The notes under the pieces: model-generated
Told to the model about the DNA's origin: nothing
Seen by the model: the letters and a program-made list of their open reading frames with translations, nothing else
The model's database searches: none
Program-made: the position numbers and the translations under genes
NCBI GenBank assembly: GCA_015178975.1
Contig: WHVD01000008.1
Coordinates: 1,116,001 to 1,180,000 of the forward strand
Direction: 5' to 3'
DNA: 64,000 nucleotides
Source: Hysterangium stoloniferum
Lineage: Eukaryota > Basidiomycota > Agaricomycetes > Hysterangiales > Hysterangiaceae
Part shown: positions 35,909 through 46,585 of the stretch, piece by piece
How positions within the stretch are numbered: position 1 is the first letter of the stretch
How the letters are laid out: each line of letters begins with the position of its first letter

Positions 35909-36448
35909 TATGTAGTTACTCTACTAGTTCTTCGCTCTTCTCTTGGACCTCTGATCTTCTCTTTCTCTCTACCAATCAGGATCCAACAGTTTGACCACTG
36001 TTTGGCTTCCAGATAGATAAGTTCTTGCATGTTCGAAATTTAAGGACAACTGATGGTAACTTTGCAAGGGTGCAGTACACAAGCTGAAGCCACATCCTTC
36101 CATTCAGACTCCATCAGACTTCTGACCTCATGGCATGCAACTTAATATGTAGATTGGTTAAGGAGGTTGTCCATAATCATTATAATATCAAATGTTTACT
36201 AATAAAAGCAATATTGCTACAAAACTTTCTCTTTAAATAGCAGTATCTATTTTGAGACTATTATATTGTTAACCACCAACCATGAGAAACAATTCTCCAT
36301 ATTATATCCTAAACAATTCAGAGTCAATTAATAGAACCTATTGTATATAGTTTTCCAAGTTATATAAATACTTGCTAATACTTTTGTTAGTAATTTGTTT
36401 TTTAAAAGCTAAACTGTAGTTATTTCCCAGTAAAATATGTGAGATGTC

Positions 36449-37016
36449 TGTTAAGTGCCGTGTCAGGAACTTATTCTGGAACTATCGGAAAGTCACCGGG
36501 AAGTCGGGAACTATCAGATAGGGTCAGGATGTTGGCTTCAGCTTATGTGCTGCACCTCTACGCAAATGCTCAAAGTCCTTAATTTCAGAGGTGAGACTTA
36601 CAATGGAAGATACAGATATTCAGAGTTCCGAAGAGTTCCGAATATCGAGCGTACAGAAAGATGGAAGAGGGAATAAGAAACTAAGTTGATATCAGATCTA
36701 AAGTAAAGTAAAAATTTGCGGAAACTATGTAATATAAGTCTTCTCATTATTGTACTACAAAATAAGACCATAATAAGACAGAAATAGAAGTATTCTGAAA
36801 TGGGAATACAATAAGACATATCAGGGAGACAATAATCTGAAACAGAAATATAATAGACAAACAAGTGAATACTTGTCAACGGACAAATTACCAAATGCGG
36901 AACAAGGAAAGAATGTGGAACATACAGTAACTATGATGTTCCATAGTTGGAGGTCAGAAGTCGGAAGTCGGAAGTCAGAAGTTGGATATTGAAACATCCA
37001 GGAACGGGTTGTAACA
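36449..37016 (-). repeat. 3' LTR of Gypsy C
   Basis: 568 bp, TG...CA bounded, paired with 43349-43905. The landmark TTGGCTTCAGCTTATGTGCTG lies near 36531. Confidence 0.95.
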
Positions 37017-37200
37017 GTACCCCCCTATTAGGCCGAAGTCCCATAGAGGCGATTAGGTACTGAGTGATTAAAGCCATGGCTGATTGTTATGTGTTGTGAA
37101 ATTTACACAATTCTGGAGGTGAGAGTTTCAGCTGCTGTTCTGAGTATAAAAACCTCCAAATATTCAAATTAACGTTTTTGTTTCTTTATCCACAACTTGC

Positions 37201-38337
37201 ATGTCGATTCGTCGGCCATTGTTCACCACTACTCCAGAAGATTCAGATGCTGAAATTACCGTACTTCACAAAATGTCGAAGGTCGAAGAACTTCAACAAA
37301 AGTGACAGAGGATGGAGGAGATGAAATGATGACAAGAGGAGGGAGGAAAAGGCATTGATGTTGGAGTTGAAGGAGGCTGAAGAGGCGGAAAAATGGGAGT
37401 TAGAGTGGGCCAAAGTGGCAAAGGAGGTGTGGATATGGAAAACGGTGGAGGTTCAGAGGAAGAAGGAAGAGGCAGAAAGAAAACAGTGGGAGACTGAGGC
37501 AGCGGAAAAGAGTAAGGAGATAAGGGAGGGAAAGGTACGTCTAAACCATAAGTTTCCGTATTTTCATTTGATAACTATTGAATACAGTGAAAAGCCCTGG
37601 AGGTGGAGGTAGAGGGAGAGGCTGGGCCTTCAAGTCCCAAAGTAAGTGACATTTGTAAAAGGTCAGCAGTTGATTAACTTCCGAAACAGAAACAAAATGT
37701 CAAGGCTCCAGAATGGATGGAAGTCGTCCACAACAGTCCATGTTATCGTTGTTCAATTTGGAATATGACGTGTTGGAAACAGAAGGTAAAATGGGGCAGA
37801 ACTTGCTATCCCTGTGCAGTTCTCAAACTTCCGTGCACTCTTGCCATGAAAAGGGTTCTGAAAGGTGAGAAGGCTCAGAAAACTAATGACGTGGAAAGTT
37901 TGGCAGTGGCCAAAATTGCGGAAATTGAAGTGCCAAATACGGATAGTATGGGCATCGAGCTCCTTAAGGACACCATTGATGCATTGGTTTTTATCGGAAT
38001 GGAACTTATGAAAATGCGGGATGCACTGGAGTGCCATAATGATATCCAAGAAAAGGGTTTCTGTTTGTTGACCCGGAATTTCCGGAGGCAAAACGAATTT
38101 CTAGAAAAGGTAATGGTTAGGATCGGTGTTATCGCAGTTTCTGAGAGGTTTTCCAATAAGGCAAGGGAGCAGCCAAATGATCCGTTGGCAGAATGTGTTG
38201 AGAAAAGGTGGGAGTCAGGAAAGGGGCCGGAAAGTGAGGATGAAGAAGTGCAGGATATGGTGGAAAGTGTGGAGATTGCGGATGATATGGGAGTTGAAGT
38301 GGAAGGAGGATTTGGGGTGTCAGAGACTTTGAAGTAG
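37201..38337 (+). CDS. Antisense passenger gene in Gypsy C: coiled coil plus Zn2Cys6-like motif
   Basis: This runs opposite to pol, between the 3' LTR and the chromodomain, tail to tail with pol (about 90 bp apart). A start-like MSIRRPLFTTTPEDSDAE lies at 37201. A charged coiled-coil block follows (37355-37612; EEAEKWELEWAKVAKEV). The main frame (37717-38337, 206 aa) begins near CYRCSIWNMTC and continues GRTCYPCAVLKLPC. The six cysteines are spaced C-x2-C-x6-C-x10-C-x2-C-x6-C (37741-37836), inside the limits of fungal Zn(II)2Cys6 clusters, though the usual basic loop is weaker. Then comes a helical stretch and an acidic tail (SEDEEVQDMVESVE). GT...AG-bounded gaps separate the blocks and look like introns. 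The product could bind DNA or RNA; its role in the element is unknown. Similar antisense frames are, as I recall, common hypothetical proteins in mushroom genomes. Confidence 0.6.
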
Positions 38338-41300
38338 TTGCAAATAAAATTTGACTTGTATGATTTCAAAAATGAGCATGATATCGGAAGTGTTGGAAAC
38401 TGGACAGAAGAAAACGGAAAAAGATCAGAGTGATGATAAAGGTCTGGGTTTGCTCGGATAAGCTGTGTGGAAGTCGGTAACAATTTCCATAGTGTGTTCA
38501 AGTTCCGTGGCCAATATCCATGAAGTTTCCTCGTCAGTACCTTCATATCCTGCCCATTTGACTAAATAGAGCAATTTATAAGTATGTTGGCAATTATCGA
38601 TTTTAGAATCCAAAATTTCGGAAACTTCAAATTCTGGTTCTCTGTCAATGATGACTGGAGGGGGCAGAGGTTAAATACGTTCCAGGATTTTGTTAGGAAC
38701 ACAAGGTTCTAACATGGAAATGTGGAAGACAGGGTGGACTGCTCGCATACTATCGGGAAGTCGGAGAGTCCATGAGAGTGAACCAGCTTGTGCTATAATT
38801 TCAAAAGGGCCTAAGAATTTTTCAGCGAGTTTTTTAGAAGGTCAGATGGTATGGAAGAATTGAGCTTTTACAAAAACCTGATCACTGATTTTAAAATTAG
38901 GAGGCAGGATCCTGTTTTTGTCTGCAGAACATTGGTAATATTCCTGGGTGGAAGAAATAGCTTTCTGAAGTTCCTGATGTTATTCATCAAGGTCGGTAAT
39001 AAATTCTTGAGTACGGACAGAAGCCAAATCTCATTCGGAATGTACTGTGAGATTCGGATTATAGCCCTTGTTGGCAAAAAAGGGAGAGATGCTGGTAGTT
39101 GCGTTCGGAGAGTTATTGTAGGCAAATTCCGCAATCGGAAGAAGGGATTTCCAATTGTCCTGTTGATAGTTGCAATAAATGCGGAGATATTGTTCCAATG
39201 TTTGATTAACACGTTCCATTTGTCCATCACCTTCCAGGTGATATTTCGAGGTGAAGTGTAGTTTCATGTTGAGGGCTTTTCTGAGGGCCTGGAAGAAATG
39301 GGAGATGAACTTGGAGCCTCAATCGGAAGTTATGTATGTGAGACAGAACACCATGTTTGGAAAATACATGAATAATGAAAAGTTCTGCTAATTGTAAGGA
39401 TGTAATTGTATCGTGAGTGGGTATGAAAATGCCTTGTTTTGAGAATTGATCCACAACAACTAGAATGGATGTAAAGCCTTTGGAATTCGGAGCTCGATAA
39501 AATCCATGGAAATTGAGTTCCAGGGTTTTTCCAGTATCGGGAGTTGCTTGAGAAGGCCATACGGCTTATGTCTCTGGGTTTTAGAGCGTAAGCAGGTGGT
39601 GCATGACTTACAGAACTGGGTTATGAAATCTCGGAGGTTGGGCAAGTATATTCTCTATGGATTAGACCAAGAGTATTGTTAATGCCATAATGTCTGGAGA
39701 TTGGATGATCATGTTTGTACTGAGGTATGTGGAGTCGGAGATTGTTGGAATCTGGAATGTAGATATGTCCATCGAGATGGATAAAACCTTGAGAGTCTTG
39801 TGACCATCCGGGTTGGTCAGGATTATCTGGAACTTCTAGGTGTGGCTTGAGAGCCAGATCGGAAGTGAGTGTGGAAAGGATATCTTGATGTAATTGCTCA
39901 ATGTCCATAATCATAATGCTACGCATAATTGGATAGTAGAGGGAAGTTGCTTGAATAGATGTGGAAAGTTGTTGTGTTGTAAAAACCAGTTTCAAGTTAT
40001 GCAAATTAACAATGGCATAGTTACTTTCCCCCTCTTTAGGATAGACATCCCATTGTCGAGTCATGGCCTCAGGTTTTCCACCAAGATGACTGGGTCAGAA
40101 ACGGATAATCATGTTGAAAGTGGAAAGGAATTCGGACCAGTGGGCTTGCCGGTGGGTCAAAGGTTTAGTGGTAGAAAAATATTCGAGATTTTTGTGATCA
40201 GTAACAACGCCAATGGGAGTTGCGGAACCTTTGAGATAATGATGCCAATGTTTGAAAGCTTCAAAAATTGCCAAAAGTTCCTTATTATGAATGTCGTAGT
40301 TGAGTTCAGATACTGAAAGGGTCTGAGAAAGGAATGCAACCAGATGAATTTCACCATTGGAATCTTGAATGGAAAGAATTGCGGCAATTGCATAATTGGA
40401 AGCATCGGTTTCCACAATAATCAGAATGTCAGGTTTCCAATGAGAAAGAATCGGGGCAGAAGTGAAAGCATTTTTCAAAGTCTGGAAAGCAGAGTGGCAT
40501 TTGTCGTCAAAGACCCAAGGTTGAGTTTTACGGGTAAGATGAGTAAGTGGTATTGTAATATCCGAGTAATTCTGAATAAAACGACGGTAAAAGTTGGCGA
40601 AACCTAAAAATGACTGAATATCTTTGACTTTCCGTGGTTTGGGCCAATCACGGACAACTTGAACCTTGGTTTCATCCATACGGAGGCCCTCAGGTCCAAT
40701 AATGAAACTTAAGTATTCAATAGAATCCATGTCGAAGTAGCATTTTTTACTGTTGGCGAAAAGACTGTTTTTTCAGAGTCTTTGGAAGTCTTCATGGACT
40801 TGTTCATCGTGAAGAGTGGGATCCTTGGAAAATACCAAAATGTCATCCAAATAGACTATAACACATACGTCAAGCATGTTGGAAAATATATCATTAACAG
40901 AACGTTGAAAAGCAGAAGGGGCGTTGGTAAGGCTGAACAGCATAACCAACCATTCAAAGGATCCATAGTGAGTCCAAAAAGCAGTTTTCCATTCGTTGCC
41001 CTCGACAATTTGGACCAAATGATAGGTGTGTTTGAGGTCTATTTTGGTGTAGATCCGAGCTTTCCGTGGGGCATTGAGTAAATTGGTAACGAGTGGAAGT
41101 GGATACTTATCTTTCTGTGTGATGGAATTTAATCCTCTGAAATCAACACAGAGTCGAAGGGAGCCATCCTTCTTTCTGATGAAAAGGATGGGTGCTCCAT
41201 ACAGAGACTTTGAGGGACAGATAAAACCTATTGACAGATGTTCATCCAAGAACTCCCGAATAGATGAAAGTTCCGATTGGGATAATGGGTACATAGGTCC

Positions 41301-43348
41301 TAACGGAGGGTTTGAACCAGGCTCAATATCAATGTTTAAGTCGTAGGGCCTACGTGGTGCAAGCCGGTCAGCTTTTTGCTTACTGAAAATGTCTGCAAAA
41401 TCATGGTATTTTTCGGGAACTCCTTCCAGGTCGGCTTTTAGCTCAGATAGTTCTGGAGTCGCAAAACGTCCAGATGCTTCATCAACTTTTAAGCTGATCA
41501 AAAAACACTGCAATCTGTCCAGTTTACTTGCCCTAACAAATGCTGAAGTGTTGATGAGAGAGATTTTTGGAGGTGCAGAGGTTTCAGTAGAAGCCGGAGG
41601 TGCCATTGAGGCCGAAAAGGCTTTGGCTGGAAGAGATGCTGCAGGAGGAACGGAAGTGTCGGGAATCCGGAAATTAATACTGCCCAATACCCAGTCAATC
41701 AACGGATTATATCGGGTAAGCCAGTTGTATCCAAGAACTACCGGACAGCTAGAGTCCAACTGTGTTATGAAAAAAGTAACCATCTGGGATGTTCCACACG
41801 GGAACCAGATAGGCATGTCACAGGCTTGGGTAATTGCTGTATTGCTAGTGCCGTCAAACAGATGCAAAGAAATTGTGGGAACAGAATTAAGTTTCAGATT
41901 ATGTTTTGTGGCAAAGGTGGTATCTACAAAACAGTTTGTGGAGCCAGAATCTATCAGAGCTTGGAACACTAAATTTCCAAGAAGGTCAGAGACAAGTTTT
42001 ACAAATAATGAATCAGGATTAGAGAGAGCGGATGTGTTGAGATGGATAATCTCAGAAACACAGAGAGAGTCAATGCAACCCTCTGTCCATGCAGATTCCT
42101 GAAGGTTGCTTACTCTTTTTTCGAGTCGGTGGCAGGCTTTTCCTTCAATGTCGTAGTCGTAGTGGAAGTTGCTGCGTGGGCTTTGGAAGAGCTAGATTTA
42201 ACAGTACAGTCAGAAACCTTGTGTCCGCCTTTCTGCAGAAAAGGCAGAGGTCATTGTCCATACGTCATTGTTTCTCCTTTGGGGTGAGTTTACCATCGGT
42301 GCCCAACAAATGGGAAATGTCGGGTTTGTGGGAAGTTGACTGTTTATCCTTGTTGGATTTCTTGTCTTTTTTCCGATCGGAGTTTGATTTGCCAGTATTA
42401 GTGCCAGAGTTTCCAGTGTTATTGCCTGAGTTGTTTCTGGAAGACTTGCTAGTCGATGCCTTGTTGTTCTGAGAACATTCCGTTGGATTCTCTCAGGAGA
42501 CCTAGGCTTTTTGTTCCCAATAACGGGCATCGGATGTCTGAGCTTTAATCCACATGAGTTGGAGAGTTTTTGGTTTTCCATCTTTGCAGATCTCATCTTT
42601 AAGGTGTGACAGAAGTCCCATATAGACATGGTGCCTGAGGGTGGAATCGTCCCATCCACATCGTGCAGCGAGGGTATTGAACTTGACGAGATAATTGGAG
42701 ACTCATTGATTGTCCTTCATCTTGAGCATCATTAATTCATTTTCCACTTTGCTGGATTGATCGTAAGGTCTGAAAATACTTTCCAGTTCTTCCACAAACG
42801 TTCCCAGTCGTTGAGCCATATGGGTGTCTCATCAGATATTCCGGATAGTCTGGGTTTGAACCAATCCTGAGCGGTATCCTTGAGATAAGAGAGCGCGAAA
42901 TTGACTTTTCAACTGTCAGATTTAAAGGCAGCGGGTCGATCACGGAAACTGAAATGGCATTGGAGAAGGAAATTCTTCAATTTTTTCGGATCCTTGCCTG
43001 TAAATGGTTCGGGTTCTTTGACTCCGGTGTGGGATGATTCTTTACTTTCCTCAGTGGATTTCAAATAGTCAGCGCAACATTTCAGTTGGTTCATTAAAAG
43101 ATTTCTTTTTCGATGTCGCCGGCTGATCTTCTGCTTCATTGTCAGAAGTGTTGGGATTCTTGGGATCCTTCATTAAGTCGGTAACTTCCTCAGTAACTTC
43201 CTCAACGGAAGCTGATGTTGTTGGCTGATTTGGGGTTTCGGGTTGGGTGGTATAAAGTTGCAATGGGGATTGAAGTTGAGATGGTCCTTTGGCAGCTTTG
43301 CATTTGGGACCCATGATGAGCGAGTCGCATAATTCAGATCTGATATAC

Positions 43349-43905
43349 TGTTAAGTGCCGTGTCGGGAACTTATTCCAGAACTATCGGAAAGTCACCGGG
43401 AAGTTGGGAACTATCGGATAGGGTCAGGATGTTGGCTTCAGCTTATGTGCTGTGCCTCTATACAAACACTCAAAGTCCTTAATTTCAGAGGTGAGACTTA
43501 CGATGGAAGATATGGATATTCAGAGTTCCAAAGAGTTCCGAATATCGAGCATACAGAAAGATGGAAGAGGGAATCAGAAACTAAGTCAATATCAGATCTA
43601 AAGTAAAGTACAAATTCACGGAAACTAATCTAAGTCTTCTCATTATTGTACTACAAACTAAGACCATAATAAGATGGAAATAGAAGTATTCTGAAATGGG
43701 AATACAATAAGACATATCGGGGAGACAATAATCTGAAACAGAAATATAATAGACAAATGAGTGAATACTTGTCAATGGACAAATTACCAAATGCAGAACA
43801 AGGAAAGAATGTGGAACATACGGTAACTATGATGTTCCATAGTCGGAGGTCAGAAGTCGGAAGTCGGAAGTCAGATATTGAAACATCTGGGAACGAGTCA
43901 TAACA
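43349..43905 (-). repeat. 5' LTR of Gypsy C
   Basis: 557 bp. It differs from the 3' LTR almost entirely by transitions, many at CpG/TpG/CpA positions, plus two short indels. Confidence 0.95.
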
Positions 43906-43910
43906 ATGTC

Positions 43911-44241
43911 ATTGGAAATTCTTTTGTCCTGTGGCTTTCTTAGTTGGGTGAAATCACCTATATATTCTGGGTATGTTGAATCAAGTAGAAATCTGTTCAT
44001 ATTGACAGATCCATTCCAAAGTAATACATATGTATTTAGAGGTGCCAATGATATACAGTGCATATGCATGGAATAGACTATCTAAAGGTATCTATTTTTT
44101 AAAAGTATTAGTGTTTCAAACTATTAATTCTTTTTATTGTCTACTCATGTCCGGAAAGATTCTTTAGTTTGTAATGTACGAGAGAGTTTAAAACTTTTGA
44201 AAGTTTTAAAAACCAAATTATGTTTGAATCACATCCCAGAT
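43911..44241. other. Gap between two Gypsy elements, origin unknown
   Basis: AT-rich. With 36153-36443 on the other side of Gypsy C it formed one stretch before that insertion. The minus strand reads RFLLDSTYPEYIGDFTQL, possibly the end of another retroelement frame, unproven. Confidence 0.4.
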
Positions 44242-44840
44242 TGTGAAGAGTGGTGGAAGTTCTAACCATTCTATATATGAAGAATATTGACTGTTTAGGT
44301 ACAACACGAAGATGTATTGACTGTTTAGTTCAATACAGTCGAGTGAAATAGCTATCTAAAGTAGAGTAGAGACCTAAAATGAATAAGGAGAATCGACTGT
44401 GAAGTATGGTTCTGAATGACTGCTCGAGTGTAGAAGAGAATAACAAGAGAGTCAAATAACAGAGTAGCGTGGATGTAGTCCACACAGATTGAGATAAAGG
44501 TGGAGTTTTGACTAGTATAGTTTGAAACTCTGATTGCATAGATAGTCAAAGCCCATCTGTGACGGTTGAGATGATACTCCAATCACAACTTACAAGACAC
44601 TAACTGGTGTCTGGGTAAGTTGTGGTTGCAGGTAAAAAGTGTCTGAGTTCTAACTACGGGCACTAGAATACATAAGTCTGGCATGTATGTGCCCACAAGA
44701 GTTGATGTACCGAATACATAGGTTGTTGAACTAATTATATGTGTATAATAAAATAGAGAGAAAGTAGAAATAATAATGGAAATATAGTATGAGCTCATCC
44801 AGACTATATTTCCTGAGTATATTTTGCTGTACCTCTCACA
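44242..44840 (-). repeat. 3' LTR of Gypsy B
   Basis: 599 bp; on the minus strand TGTGAGAGG...CTCTTCACA. Related to 31515-33546 (same family) and 31788-32398 (sibling family). It retains the empty site that dates the family S insertion in the other copy. Confidence 0.8.
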
Positions 44841-45762
44841 GTGCCCCCCAGGTCAAAGAGCTATGTCAAAGAAGGTGTCGAAGGATGCTTGGAACTCCTA
44901 CCCATGTGTCCTGCAAAGAACTGCCAACGTGCAGGATAGCATTTCCCCAGGCGAGATGCTTGGCATGAAAGGAAAGGGCAATGTCTTCCCGCTTCAAAAT
45001 GTCGTTGGTGGATGTCAACCCATCCAGTTTCTGGATTGAAGAGACCCAATGACTGTAAGCCTTTTGGCACATTAGAATGATGGCGTGAACACGATCAGTG
45101 GAGGTGTCAGTAATGCGGGTGATGGGAGGAGGCCAGGGGTGTAGTGATGGCGGGGCAGGAGTGGGAAGTGGTGCACAGCTTGTGTCTCCACCAGAGGGAA
45201 GTCATCCTGGGTGTCGGAATCTGACAATAGATGCTCCAACAGGTCGACCAGGTCCACAGCCGAGTGGATCAGTGCATGCTCAGGAAGGACACAAGTGGAG
45301 TCAATGAGCAGGGACTGAAACATGGAGAGCTCAACCCATTCGATATCCTCCACTAAATGCGGCTGTTCCTTAGGGTCATTGACGCATAAGTAAAGTGTAC
45401 TCATGTGGTCCGACAGTGTGAGAGACCCGCTATACACTTGGATATGCCCTTTAAGAAGGGGGTGCTGCAAGGTTGGCCCCAGTCATGTTAACATGCATCC
45501 CACAGTGAAAATGTTGGAGGGGTAGTTAATGGAGATGTGCATCCAACCTGCCTGTAAGAAACGAGCCAAGTCAGCCGTGTCCTGAGAGTGAGGGGGAGAG
45601 GGCGGCTGCGGCAGGGGGCTGAAAACAGGGTTAGCTGGGAAGGGGTCAATGGCAAGGGGCGTGTCATCCTGAACATCAGCCTTCTGCTTCCCCTTCACCT
45701 TTTCACTTAAGGGGGGAGGCTCCTCGAAGACTTCCATGGCTGGGGGAGGTTCCCTGAAGACC

Positions 45763-46585
45763 TGTAATGTATTATTACTATTTAGCGTACTTGTAAACTC
45801 TTTTTACTTGAGTTAAGTAGCATAGCTTGAGAAAGGAGATTCAAATTCAAATTAATCTGTATGTAGGAGTTTTGTCAATTAAATCAGTATCCACTTTTAT
45901 TCAACTACATGCCCGTGTCCCTTTTCCGAGGAGAAAGCTCAACTCAAGGAAACAAGACGGTCAACAGATTGGCAAGGAGAGTACTCAACTTAAGCACAAT
46001 GTGTGGACCTAGTAGGCAAGTGTAGCTAAATGAGCAAGTGATGTGATATTAAATGATATCCTAAATACATGATTTGAGCCTGTATTTATACTAGTCCAGG
46101 ATCCTGCTTACTAAGTAATGTGACTAGGAGAATGAGTCAGTATTTCCCATACTTGACTCAAAAGTGTATTTCAGAGTCATCCAACCAGCCATGACTATGT
46201 ATCTGAGTCATAGCTCTGGTCATAACTCATTGCATAGTCATATTGATATGACTCACCAATGAGTCATCTCCCTCAATATGTAGTCAAGGAGATGGGGTAG
46301 ATTGCATACTATAAGGGCTAGAGATACCTTATTAGTATGTAATCCATGACTCTGTTGGTTTCCATGGCAGTGCCATCTAGCTACTTAGGGTTAAGATATG
46401 CTAATTCTAGGGTTTAGAGCTAGCAATAAATCTTATGTTATCAGAACAATGACATTTTAAACTCTTGAGCCAAAGTTAAAGGATCCAGTCCTCTACTATT
46501 TGTGTGAAGAGTCGATAGATTCTTACCGCTTGACTAATGTCCCTTAAAGGTCAAACAAAGAAACAAAGTGATAAAATATATGACA
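45763..46585 (-). mobile_element. Solo LTR, family S (copy 2)
   Basis: 823 bp, TGTAATGTATT...TATATGACA on the + strand (reverse of the family direction), with perfect AGACC duplications (45758-45762 and 46586-46590). It is inserted in the extra region of Gypsy B and is about 95 percent identical by eye to copy 1. Confidence 0.92.
46078..46266 (-). promoter_or_regulatory. bZIP-site cluster and TATA box, family S copy 2
   Basis: TGAGTCA/TGACTCA starts at 46133, 46154, 46204, 46249 and 46260, the same five as in copy 1, with the TATA box (ATTTATA on the + strand) near 46080. Confidence 0.7.

Larger units (their letters stand above)
33553..36147 (+). mobile_element. Solo LTR, Gypsy lineage I, split by Tc1/mariner
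   Basis: 33553-33884 plus 35911-36147 give 569 bp, matching the 568-bp LTR at 36449 in family features (start TGTTACGACC, landmark CACAAGCTGAAGCCA, end AACTTAATA). Flanks TTTAG (33548-33552) and TGTAG (36148-36152) fit a target duplication with one mismatch. The transposon at 33885-35908 interrupts it at a TA. Confidence 0.7.
36449..43905 (-). mobile_element. Gypsy C: chromo-Gypsy element with both LTRs
   Basis: 7.46 kb, LTRs 43905-43349 (5') and 37016-36449 (3'), perfect target duplication ATGTC (36444-36448 and 43906-43910), polypurine tract AATAGGGGGGTAC next to the 3' LTR. Parts on the minus strand: gag from 43314 (MGPKCKAAKGPSQLQ) to a zinc knuckle (CLFC...H...C, near 42230); protease (ALIDSGSTNCFVDT, near 41960); RT (LCVDFRGLNSITQKDKYPLP; IVYLDDILVF) within 41969-40773; RNase H (40730-40095); integrase (39645-39031; NNSPNATTSISPFFANKG); chromodomain (LLYLVKWAGYEGTDEETSW, 38613-38425). 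An antisense gene occupies 37201-38337. The element is broken in roughly half a dozen places. LTRs differ at about 37 of 550 aligned positions by my count. Confidence 0.93.

Noticed and set aside
37875-38546. 223-codon minus-strand frame overlapping the antisense gene
   Set aside because: Ser/Thr-rich complement of the charged antisense protein; no domain, and it does not join the chromodomain frame.
41389-42102. 237-codon open frame on the + strand inside Gypsy C
   Set aside because: Exact shadow of the protease/RT frame on the other strand; composition follows the complement. Unlike the 37.2-38.3 kb antisense frame it has no motif of its own.
45072-45470. Possible env-like gene before the 3' LTR of Gypsy B
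   Set aside because: No signal peptide, membrane helix or cysteine pattern; treated as an unknown extra region instead.
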